The position numbers were made by a program, and so were the translations under genes. From contig USIO01000015.1 of assembly GCA_900554815.1 (NCBI GenBank), forward strand, positions 1 to 34,356: a stretch of 34,356 nucleotides of DNA. The letters are read 5' to 3'. The notes below the pieces were generated by a model, which did no database searches, was not told where the DNA came from, and worked only from the letters and a program-made list of their open reading frames with translations. This stretch comes from an uncultured Clostridium sp. Lineage in GTDB: Bacteria > Bacillota > Clostridia > TANB77 > CAG-508. The stretch's first letter is position 1; every line of letters begins with the position of its first letter. Positions 27,560 through 34,356 of this stretch are shown here, piece by piece.

Positions 27560-29243
27560 ATGACAAAAAAATGGGAAGTCTTTGAACCAGAAGAGAAACT
27601 AGTAAAAACTATAGCTAAAAACAATAATATTTCTGAACTGGTTGCTAAAATCTTAATAAATAGAGGAATTACTGAACAAAAAGAAATTGAAACATTTCTA
27701 AAACCCAAAAGGCATAATTTTCATGATCCATTTTTAATGCCAGATATGCAATTGGCAGTAAATAGAATCCTAAAAGCAATTCAAGAAAAAACAAAAACTA
27801 TTATTTATGGAGACTATGACGTTGATGGAATAACAAGTATTACAGTTTTAAAAAAATTTCTTTTAGAATGTGGGATAGAAGTAGACTATTATATTCCAAA
27901 TAGATTAGACGAAGGCTATGGATTAAACAAAGTTGCAATAGAAGAAATACATCAGCAAGGATATAAACTAATAATAACTGTTGATTGTGGTATATCTGCA
28001 ATAGAAGAAATTAAATATGCAAATTCATTAGGAGTTGATGTAATTGTTACAGACCACCATGAAACATTAGAAGAACTGCCACAGGCTATAGCCGTGGTGG
28101 ATGCTAAAAGAAAAGACTCTACATACCCTTTTAAAATGTTAGCAGGGGTAGGCGTTGTTTTTAAGCTTATACAAGCAATTTCTATAGAACTTAAACTAGA
28201 AGAAAAACAATATTTAAAATATTTAGATATTGTTTGTATTGGTACTATTTCCGATATTGTTCCATTAGTAGATGAAAATAGGGTAATTGCTAAATTAGGA
28301 TTAAAACTAGTAGAAGTAACAAAAAATGTTGGGTTAAAAGCAATTATAAAGGCATCTGGCTATAAAAAAATAGACTCAAATATGATTTCTTTTGGAATTG
28401 CACCTCGAATTAATGCTTGCGGAAGAATGGGACATGAAGAAGAAGCTGCAAAATTATTTTTAACAGAAAATATTACAAATGCTAATAACATTACAGCACT
28501 ATTAAATAAATACAACAAAGAAAGACAAGACACAGAAAAGGCAATTTATGAGGAAGCAATTCATAAAATAGAAAAATATAATAACAAAAACTGTATTATT
28601 TTATCAGGAGAAAATTGGCACCATGGAGTAATTGGAATTGTAGCCTCAAAAATTACAGATTTATATTATAAACCAACTATTTTATTATGCATAGATAAAG
28701 AAAATGCTAAAGGCTCACGGAAGAAGTATAAAAGGTTTTGACTTACATAATGCACTATGCCAATCTAGTAAGTATTTAGAAAAATATGGTGGACATAGTA
28801 TGGCAGTTGGATTAAGCCTAAAAAAAGAGAATATAGAAAACTTTATAAAAAAATTTGAAGAAATAGTAGAAAATGCTAATATTAGTGAATTATTACCTGT
28901 TATTTATATTGATGCACAAATTACCAAAAAAGACATGAAAGAAGAAATTATAGATCAATTAAAATTATTAGAGCCTTTTGGAGAATCAAATAAAACGCCT
29001 ATTTTTCTTTACAAAAATTTAAAGATTGATTCAATTAGAGCATTATCAGAAGGAAAACATTTGAAATTAACTTTAAAAGATGAAAACTATAAAATAGATG
29101 CAATTGGATTTAACTTAGGAAATTTAGCAGAGCAATACCAAATTGATGACAAAATTGATGCAGTAGGAACATTAGAAATTAATAGTTTTAATGGTAATAA
29201 TACTATTCAAATTAATTTAAAAGATATAAGAAAATCATATTAA
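27560..29243 (+). CDS. recJ: Single-stranded-DNA-specific exonuclease RecJ (one +1 shift at CGG)
   Basis: A 5'-3' exonuclease of recombination and mismatch repair, 560 residues after repair, normal for clostridial RecJ. The DHH domain shows YGDYDVDGITS and VTVDCG-type metal motifs, VTDHHE, and FGIAPRINACGRMGHEEEA. The DHHA1 domain contains HHGVIGIVASKI, then CGG at 28718 after AKGS. Skipping C gives GRSIKGFDLHNAL, the invariant SGRS motif, and YGGHSMAVGLSL follows. The last 200 residues include the OB-fold. The unshifted protein would end just before this motif. The ATG at 27560 follows AGGAGA. Confidence 0.95.
28718..28720 (+). other. In-frame CGG (CGGA), +1 frameshift site in recJ
   Basis: Codon 387 is CGG after TCA. 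Skipping C gives GGA AGA AGT ATA (GRSI), the conserved DHHA1 motif. Confidence 0.95.
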
Positions 29244-29277
29244 CAAATTTGAGTTACATAAAATTTTAAAAAAGGCT

Positions 29278-29305
29278 TTGAAAATGTATAAAAATAAGGT
29301 ATAAT
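29278..29305 (+). promoter_or_regulatory. Sigma-A type promoter for relA
   Basis: TTGAAA at 29278-29283 and TATAAT at 29300-29305 are separated by 16 bases, 35 bases before the relA start. Confidence 0.7.
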
Positions 29306-29339
29306 AAATATCTATAAAAATATTAGGAAGGATAAAAAA

Positions 29340-31544
29340 ATGGAAGAAGAGGAGATTAAAAAAGCAACAATAGAAGATGTAATTAGAAAAATGAAACAAA
29401 ACAATAGAAAATCAGACTCAAAACTAATTCAAAAAGCATATGATTTTGCCAAACTTAAACATGGTAACCAATTAAGAAAATCAGGTGAACCATATATTAT
29501 TCATCCTGTCCAAGTAGCATATACACTATCAACACTAAACTTAGATGATGAAACTATTTGTGCAGCTCTTCTTCATGACGTAGTGGAAGATACAAATGTA
29601 ACAAGGCAAGAATTAGCAAAAGAATTTGGAGAATCTATTGCAGAAATGGTAGATGGTGTTACAAAATTAAGTAAATTGCAATATACTACAGAAAAAGAGC
29701 AACAAGTAGAAGACTACAGAAAAATGTTTTTAGCAATGGGAAAAGATATTAGAGTTATTTTAATTAAGCTTTCAGACAGATTGCACAATATGAGAACATT
29801 AAAATACCTAAAAAGAGAACGACAGATTGCAAACGCTAAAGAAACATTAGATTTATATGCTCCACTTGCCAATAGGTTAGGAATATATTCGCTAAAATGG
29901 GAGCTAGAAGATTTATCGTTTCGCTATTTATATCCAGAAGAATATTATGAACTAGTAGATGGGATTAACAAAAAAAGAGATGAAAGACTAAAATTTATAA
30001 ACGATATTGTAGAACAAATAAAAGTAGAACTAAAAAAACAAAAAATTGAGGCAGAAATTACAGGTAGAGCAAAACATTTATATAGTATATATAGAAAAAT
30101 GCAAAGAGATAATAAAACATTAGACGAAATTTATGACCTATTTGCTCTAAGGATTTTAGTAAATTCTGTAAAAGATTGCTATGCTGCATTAGGCGTAGTA
30201 CATGAATTGTATAATCCAATGCCGGGAAGATTTAAAGACTATATTTCTGTGCCAAAACCGAATATGTATCAATCTATTCATACAACATTACTAGGACCAA
30301 ATGGTACTCCTTTTGAAGTACAAATTCGTACATGGGATATGCATAGAGTTGCTGAATTTGGTATTGCAGCACATTGGGCATATAAAGAAGCAAGTTTTAT
30401 GGGAGGAAAAAAGGCAAATGTAACAGTTACAGATGACAAACTTGCATGGCTAAGAGAAACCTTAGAATGGCAAAAGGATATGCAAGATCCTGATGAATTT
30501 TTAAAAACTCTAAAAACTGAATTATTTGAAGATGAAGTATATGTTTTTACTCCTAAAGGAGATATTAAAGTTTTACCAAGAGGAAGCACTCCTATTGACT
30601 TTGCTTATAGTATTCATGCAGAAGTTGGTAACAAAACAGTAGGAGCAAAGATTAACACAAAAATGGTACCTATTATTACAAAACTACATAATGGAGACAT
30701 TGTAGAGGTAATTACTTCCGACAATTCTAAAGGACCAAGCAGAGACTGGCTTAAATTTGTTAAAAGTAGTGGAGCAAAAACAAAAATTCAGCAATGGTTT
30801 AAAAAAGCACAAAGGGAAGAAAATATTGAAAAAGGAAAAGACATTATTGAAAAGGAAATTAAAAAAATAGGAATAACTCATAATGAATTATTTAAACCAG
30901 AGTGGGTGCAAATAGCCCTAGAACGTTATAAATATAATACTATAGACGACATGTATGCAAGTGTTGGATTTGGAGCTATATCTCCAGTAAAAATTATATC
31001 AAGAATATTAGAAGAATATAGGAAAGAACATAAAGAAGAGAATATAGAGGAAAAAATTGAAGAATTATCAAGAACAAAACCAAATATAAATAAAGCATCT
31101 AAAAGTGGTATTGTAGTAAAAGGAATTGATAACTGTTTAGTAAAGCTTTCAAAATGCTGTAATCCTTTGCCAGGAGATGCTATTATAGGTTATATTACTA
31201 AAGGAAGAGGTGTATCTGTTCATCGTGCAGATTGTGTAAATGTAAAGGATTTACTAACAGAAGAAAATAGAATGATAGATGTTAGTTGGTTTGATGAAAC
31301 AAAAGCTGCATATAATGCGGATATAGAAATATATGCAAATGATAGAAGTGGCCTATTAGCAGATATTATTCGAGCAATATCTGACCAAAAAGCAAAACTC
31401 ATGGCTGTTAATTCAAAAGCGAATAAAGAAAGAATTGCATTAACAGAAATAACTGTTGAAGTAGAAAACATAGAGGAGCTAAATAAAATTTTAAAAGCAA
31501 TTAGAAAAGTAGATAGTGTATATGAAGTAAAACGTAGAAAATAA
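29340..31544 (+). CDS. relA: Bifunctional (p)ppGpp synthetase/hydrolase (RelA/SpoT family)
   Basis: A 734-residue full-length RSH enzyme that makes and degrades the stringent-response alarmone. The N-terminal HD hydrolase domain has the metal His55 and His79-Asp80 (ALLHDVVEDT), with SDRLHNMRTL. The synthetase domain has GRAKHLYSIYRKM, YDLFALRI and PGRFKDYISVPK; the RFKD form is that of bifunctional enzymes. TGS (VYVFTPKGDIKVLPRGSTPIDFAY), the zinc-finger-like CCNPLPGDAIIG and a C-terminal ACT domain follow. AGGAAGG precedes the ATG. The frame is intact. It lies upstream of the hydrolase and hisS genes, a common clostridial order. Confidence 0.95.
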   Translation: MEEEEIKKATIEDVIRKMKQNNRKSDSKLIQKAYDFAKLKHGNQLRKSGEPYIIHPVQVAYTLSTLNLDDETICAALLHDVVEDTNVTRQELAKEFGESIAEMVDGVTKLSKLQYTTEKEQQVEDYRKMFLAMGKDIRVILIKLSDRLHNMRTLKYLKRERQIANAKETLDLYAPLANRLGIYSLKWELEDLSFRYLYPEEYYELVDGINKKRDERLKFINDIVEQIKVELKKQKIEAEITGRAKHLYSIYRKMQRDNKTLDEIYDLFALRILVNSVKDCYAALGVVHELYNPMPGRFKDYISVPKPNMYQSIHTTLLGPNGTPFEVQIRTWDMHRVAEFGIAAHWAYKEASFMGGKKANVTVTDDKLAWLRETLEWQKDMQDPDEFLKTLKTELFEDEVYVFTPKGDIKVLPRGSTPIDFAYSIHAEVGNKTVGAKINTKMVPIITKLHNGDIVEVITSDNSKGPSRDWLKFVKSSGAKTKIQQWFKKAQREENIEKGKDIIEKEIKKIGITHNELFKPEWVQIALERYKYNTIDDMYASVGFGAISPVKIISRILEEYRKEHKEENIEEKIEELSRTKPNINKASKSGIVVKGIDNCLVKLSKCCNPLPGDAIIGYITKGRGVSVHRADCVNVKDLLTEENRMIDVSWFDETKAAYNADIEIYANDRSGLLADIIRAISDQKAKLMAVNSKANKERIALTEITVEVENIEELNKILKAIRKVDSVYEVKRRK

Positions 31545-31578
31545 ATATAAAATGTGTGTAAAGAAAGAAGGAAAATAA

Positions 31579-32226
31579 ATGATACTAAAGAGAATAAAAA
31601 TAGATGTGGGCTTAGGAGAAGACACAAATTGCTACATTATTCAAGATAGCAAGTCAAAAGAGGCAATTGTAATTGATCCGGCAGGAAATGTAGAAGAAAT
31701 AATAAAAATGCTAAATCTATTAAAAGCAAAATTAAAATATATTTTAATTACCCATTGCCATGGAGACCATATTGGTGGAGTAGAAGAATTGAGAAGAAAA
31801 ATGGGAGGAAAAGTTTTAATCCACATAATTGATGCAGAAGGATTATACAATGAAGCAATTAGTTTAACTTACTATATAGGAATGCCACAAATTCATTTAG
31901 AAGCGGATTCGAGATTAAATGATGAAGACAAAATCCATATAGGGGATTTAGAGTTTCAAATTATTCATACACCAGGACACACAAAGGGTTCTATTTGCTT
32001 ATACTGTGAAAAAGAAAAATGCCTATTTTCAGGAGATACTCTATTTCGTGGAACTTGGGGAAGGACAGATTTACCAACTGGAAGTTTTGAAGACATTATT
32101 AATTCAATTACCAATAAACTAATGCTGTTACCAGATGACACAATTGTATATCCAGGGCATGGTAAATCCACTATAATTGGAGAGGAAAAACCAATTTATT
32201 TAGAATTAAAACCAAAAATTTTGTAA
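31579..32226 (+). CDS. Metallo-beta-lactamase-fold hydrolase, glyoxalase II-like
   Basis: 215 residues with the zinc motif THCHGDHIGG near residue 58, then HTPGHTKGSICLY, FSGDTLFRGTWGRTDLPTG and VYPGHGKSTI, which supply the remaining metal ligands. This is the YcbL/glyoxalase II-like branch found between relA and hisS in many Clostridia. It probably hydrolyses a thioester such as S-lactoylglutathione analogues or bacillithiol/other thiol adducts, but the substrate is unknown. GAAGGA lies before the ATG, 34 bases after relA. Confidence 0.88.
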   Translation: MILKRIKIDVGLGEDTNCYIIQDSKSKEAIVIDPAGNVEEIIKMLNLLKAKLKYILITHCHGDHIGGVEELRRKMGGKVLIHIIDAEGLYNEAISLTYYIGMPQIHLEADSRLNDEDKIHIGDLEFQIIHTPGHTKGSICLYCEKEKCLFSGDTLFRGTWGRTDLPTGSFEDIINSITNKLMLLPDDTIVYPGHGKSTIIGEEKPIYLELKPKIL

Positions 32227-32326
32227 ATATATATTGAGGTCGGAAAACAGAAATTAAATATATGAATTTTTATAAGTCAATATAATAAATAAAAAATTGT
32301 TGCAAATAAAAAAGGAGAAAATTAAT

Positions 32327-33562
32327 ATGATACAAAGACCAAAGGGAACAAAAGATTTATTGCCACAAGAAGCATATAAATGGCAGTACATAGAAAATAC
32401 AATTCAGAATTTATTCGAAAATTATGGATATAAAGAAATAAGAGTGCCAGTATTTGAACACACAGAATTATTCCAAAGAGGAGTGGGAGACACAACAGAT
32501 GTTGTACAAAAAGAAATGTACACATTTAAAGATAAAGGTGGAAGAAGTATTACTTTAAGACCAGAAGGTACAGCAGGTGTTGTAAGAGCCTATATTGAAA
32601 ATGGGATGGCGAGCTTACCTAGTCCCATAAAAGTATGGTACAATATGGGAATGTATAGGTACGAAAATGTGCAAAAAGGACGCTTAAGAGAATTTCACCA
32701 AATAGGTGTAGAAATGATTGGAACAGCTTCTTATCAGGCAGATGTAGAAATAATATGTATGGCAAAGTCAATTTTTGATGTTTTACAAATACCAAATATA
32801 AAATTAACAATTAATAGTATTGGATGTCCTACTTGTAGAGCAGAATATCAAAAAGCATTAAAAAAATTTATAGGAAAAAATATTGACCAATATTGCAATA
32901 CTTGTAAGTCAAGACTTGAAAAAAATCCTATGAGAATACTAGATTGCAAAGAAAAAAAATGCAAGGAGTTAAACCAAGGAGCACCAGCCATTACAGATTA
33001 TTTGTGCAAGGAATGCAAGGAACATTTTGATTCAGTAAAAAATATGTTAACAGCATTAGGCATTAAATATGTTGTAGATAGAGGTATTGTTAGAGGACTA
33101 GATTATTATACAAAAACAGTGTTTGAATTCATTGATGAAAAAGAGGGATATACAGTTCTTGCAGGAGGAAGATATGACGGTTTAGTAGAAGAATTAGAGG
33201 GACAACCTACACCAGCAATTGGATTTGCATTAGGAGTGGAAAGAATAACAGAAATATTCAAAAGGTATATTCAACCAAAATTACCACAATTATATATTGC
33301 TACAATTGGAGAAGGTGCAAATGTATTTGCTACAACTTTAGTAGAAAATTTAAGAAAAAATAATTTGTATGTAGAAAAAGATGTTACAGGAAAATCTTTA
33401 AAAGCACAATTCAAATATGCAGATAAAATTCGTGCAAAATATGTAATCACATTAGGAGATACAGAAATAGAACAAAAAAGTGCTAAAATAAAAAACATGG
33501 AAACAGGAGAAGAAGAAACTATTACATTATCTATAGAAGCAATCGTTGAGTATTTAAAATAA
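32327..33562 (+). CDS. hisS: Histidyl-tRNA synthetase
   Basis: A 411-residue class II synthetase that charges tRNA-His. The start IQRPKGTKDLLPQE is typical. Motif 2 appears as GRLREFHQIGVEMIG. The His-binding RGLDYYTKTVFEF and GGRYDGLVEEL, and motif 3 AIGFALGVERI, follow. A Cys-rich insertion (CPTCRAEYQ, CNTCKSRLEK, CKEKKCKEL, CKECKEHF) lies between them. The anticodon-binding domain is at the C-terminus. I chose the ATG at 32327, after AAAGGAG, over an upstream TTG at 32297. The 100-base leader shows no T-box. The frame is intact. Confidence 0.95.
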   Translation: MIQRPKGTKDLLPQEAYKWQYIENTIQNLFENYGYKEIRVPVFEHTELFQRGVGDTTDVVQKEMYTFKDKGGRSITLRPEGTAGVVRAYIENGMASLPSPIKVWYNMGMYRYENVQKGRLREFHQIGVEMIGTASYQADVEIICMAKSIFDVLQIPNIKLTINSIGCPTCRAEYQKALKKFIGKNIDQYCNTCKSRLEKNPMRILDCKEKKCKELNQGAPAITDYLCKECKEHFDSVKNMLTALGIKYVVDRGIVRGLDYYTKTVFEFIDEKEGYTVLAGGRYDGLVEELEGQPTPAIGFALGVERITEIFKRYIQPKLPQLYIATIGEGANVFATTLVENLRKNNLYVEKDVTGKSLKAQFKYADKIRAKYVITLGDTEIEQKSAKIKNMETGEEETITLSIEAIVEYLK

Positions 33563-33602
33563 TAACACGTAAACTACCAATGAAAAGATTCCTACACAAT
33601 TA

Positions 33603-33641
33603 AAAAAGCCGAGAGTATTATAATCATGCTCTCGGCTTTTT
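33603..33641. terminator. Bidirectional rho-independent terminator between hisS and the repeat gene
   Basis: A6 and GCCGAGAG pair with CTCTCGGC and T5, loop 13 nt. It ends hisS on the plus strand and lies 11 bases beyond the stop of the convergent repeat gene. Confidence 0.9.
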
Positions 33642-33651
33642 GGAGATTTGT

Positions 33652-34356
33652 TTATTCTTCCAGAATTTTTTCTTCAAGAAGCCTTTTTTTTATCTCTAAC
33701 TGAGTAGGATAATCCATTTCCTTAATGAATTTTTCCAAAAATTTCGGAGTGCAAAGACATAAAAGTGACTTACGATCGTCCCAACCAAGCTCGCAAAACA
33801 ACTTCATGCGGTAGTCCCAACCAAGCTCGCAGAACAACTTCATGCGGTTGTTCCAATCAAGATCGCAGAACAACGACATGCGGTCGTTCCAATCAAGCCT
33901 GCGGAACAACTTCATGCGGTCGCCTCGATCAAGCTCGCAGAACAACTGCGTGCAGTTGCTCAAATCAAGCTCGTGGAACAATGCCATGCGTTCGTCCCAA
34001 TCAAGCCTGCTGAACAACTCCGTTTGATCGCTCCGAACAAGCTTGTAGAACAACATTGTACGCCTGCTCCAATCAAGCCTGCAGAACAATGTCATGCGTT
34101 CGTCCCAATCAAGCCTGCTGAACAAATCCGTGCGGTCGTTCCAATCAAGGTTGTAGAACAACTCCTCACGGTCGTTCCAACCAAGTTTATTGAACAACTG
34201 CGTGCGGTCATCACAACCAAGCCTGCGGAACAACTTCATGCGGTCGTCCCAATCAAGCCCGCTGAACAAATTCGTGCAGTACGGAATGCAGTCTTCTTGC
34301 CAATCAAGCTCGTGGAACAATGCCATGCGTTCGTCCCAATCAAGCCTGCTGAACAA
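33652..34356 (-). CDS. 12-residue tandem-repeat protein, C-terminal part (start outside the window)
   Basis: At least 234 residues; the 5' end runs off the window. About sixteen 12-residue repeats of the form LF-x-x-LDW-x-DR-x-x (LFSRLDWDERMA, LFCELGWDYRMK) are followed by an ordinary AT-rich tail, LEKFIKEMDYPTQLEIKKRL. One unit carries a 15-nt insert. Arginine is mostly CGC, and GC content is well above the rest of the window, unlike neighbouring genes. One in-frame CGG (34033-34035) occurs where most repeats have TGG (Trp). No signal peptide is visible. The protein could form an alpha-solenoid, but I do not recognise the family. Composition suggests transfer or repeat-driven evolution. Confidence 0.65.
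   Translation of the reverse strand: MFSRLDWDERMALFHELDWQEDCIPYCTNLFSGLDWDDRMKLFRRLGCDDRTQLFNKLGWNDREELFYNLDWNDRTDLFSRLDWDERMTLFCRLDWSRRTMLFYKLVRSDQTELFSRLDWDERMALFHELDLSNCTQLFCELDRGDRMKLFRRLDWNDRMSLFCDLDWNNRMKLFCELGWDYRMKLFCELGWDDRKSLLCLCTPKFLEKFIKEMDYPTQLEIKKRLLEEKILEE
33766..34356. repeat. Imperfect 36-nt tandem repeat array (minisatellite)
   Basis: On the plus strand each unit resembles CCAATCAAGCCTGC followed by GGAACAACTTCATGCGGTCG with substitutions. Units are contiguous, with no spacers, and encode 12 residues each on the minus strand. Some units are nearly identical (those around 33990 and 34335), showing recent duplication. The array continues beyond the window. Confidence 0.9.
34033..34035 (-). 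other. In-frame CGG without frame rescue, in the repeat gene
   Basis: Minus-strand codon in KLV-CGG-SDQTE. The 12-residue repeats continue in the same frame on both sides, so here CGG must be read as one triplet if the protein is made. It is the only such case I found. Confidence 0.75.

Noticed and set aside
3139..28720. The frame breaks could be sequencing or assembly errors.
   Set aside because: All 16 are one extra C, always before GG, always exactly at a codon boundary before an expected Gly, on both strands, with no homopolymer. Random errors would also hit other phases, other bases, and include deletions.
3139..28720. The split genes could be pseudogenes.
   Set aside because: They include essential genes (murD, murB, holA), each with otherwise perfect motifs and no further damage, and gpr with three identical lesions.
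3139..28720. CGG reassigned to another amino acid as a plain triplet (as CGG to Trp or Gln in other Firmicutes).
   Set aside because: A triplet reassignment would leave the downstream frame unchanged. Here stops follow and the homologous sequence lies in the +1 frame.
32227..32326. T-box riboswitch in the hisS leader.
   Set aside because: The 100-base gap is too short and contains no T-box core sequence or terminator.
33765..34013. Plus-strand ORF in the repeat array.
   Set aside because: It is a by-product of the 36-nt periodicity. It has no ribosome binding site and no non-repeat end, while the minus-strand frame has an ordinary C-terminus.
33766..34356. CRISPR array, because the unit is 36 nt.
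   Set aside because: The units are contiguous and degenerate with no unique spacers, and they form an open frame on the minus strand.

Overview
The window comes from a low-GC, AT-rich Bacillota, most likely an uncultured spore-forming member of the Clostridia. Evidence for this is a germination protease gene (gpr), a ytxC-type sporulation gene, strong GGAGG ribosome binding sites, AGA-dominated arginine codons, and clostridial gene neighbourhoods (miaB-mutS, murB-yvcK, ruvC-holA-gpr, recJ-relA-hydrolase-hisS). No tRNA, rRNA, CRISPR array or insertion sequence is visible.

Layout: 1-1613 holds the end of lepA, rlmB and an FMN reductase. 1817-1912 is a tiny Asn/Lys-rich ORF on the minus strand. 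2056-5463 holds cmk, murD, a Tyr/Pro-rich protein and a HAD hydrolase. 5569-10638 holds a PiT phosphate permease, miaB and mutS. 10958-19389 holds an SDR reductase, a prepilin-like protein, murB, yvcK, a glycogen-debranching enzyme, ruvC, holA and gpr. 19375-24690 is on the minus strand: traX, a family 2 glycosyltransferase, ytxC, a GH57 branching enzyme and a DUF4912 protein. 24890-33562 is on the plus strand: a GT4 glycogen-synthase-like enzyme, a YlbF-family protein, a membrane metalloprotease-like protein, recJ, relA, a metallo-beta-lactamase hydrolase and hisS. The window ends inside a minus-strand gene made of 36-nt tandem repeats.

The main result is that 14 genes look broken and all break in the same way. 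At 16 sites the reading frame meets an in-frame CGG triplet, and the protein continues only if the C is skipped and the next three bases (GGA or GGT) are read as glycine. The repaired proteins are full length and carry the expected family motifs. gpr needs three such shifts. The same site lies in housekeeping genes (murD, murB, mutS, holA, recJ). Scanning by eye, I found no in-frame CGG read as arginine anywhere except one in the foreign-looking repeat gene, while about thirty out-of-frame CGGs are tolerated. All 16 extra Cs lie exactly at a codon boundary before glycine, which random sequencing errors would not produce. I infer that CGG has lost its arginine meaning in this organism and that CGGN is read as one glycine, by +1 frameshifting or by a four-base-reading glycine tRNA. 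In the features the repaired genes are given as single CDSs and each shift site is listed.

Other notable points: none of 32 visible genes ends in TGA; YvcK has a rewritten active-site loop; terminator-like hairpins contain or abut the ribosome binding sites of gpr and the glycosyltransferase gene; and glycogen enzymes sit in two clusters (debranching enzyme near 15-17 kb; branching enzyme, DUF4912 and synthase near 22-26 kb).
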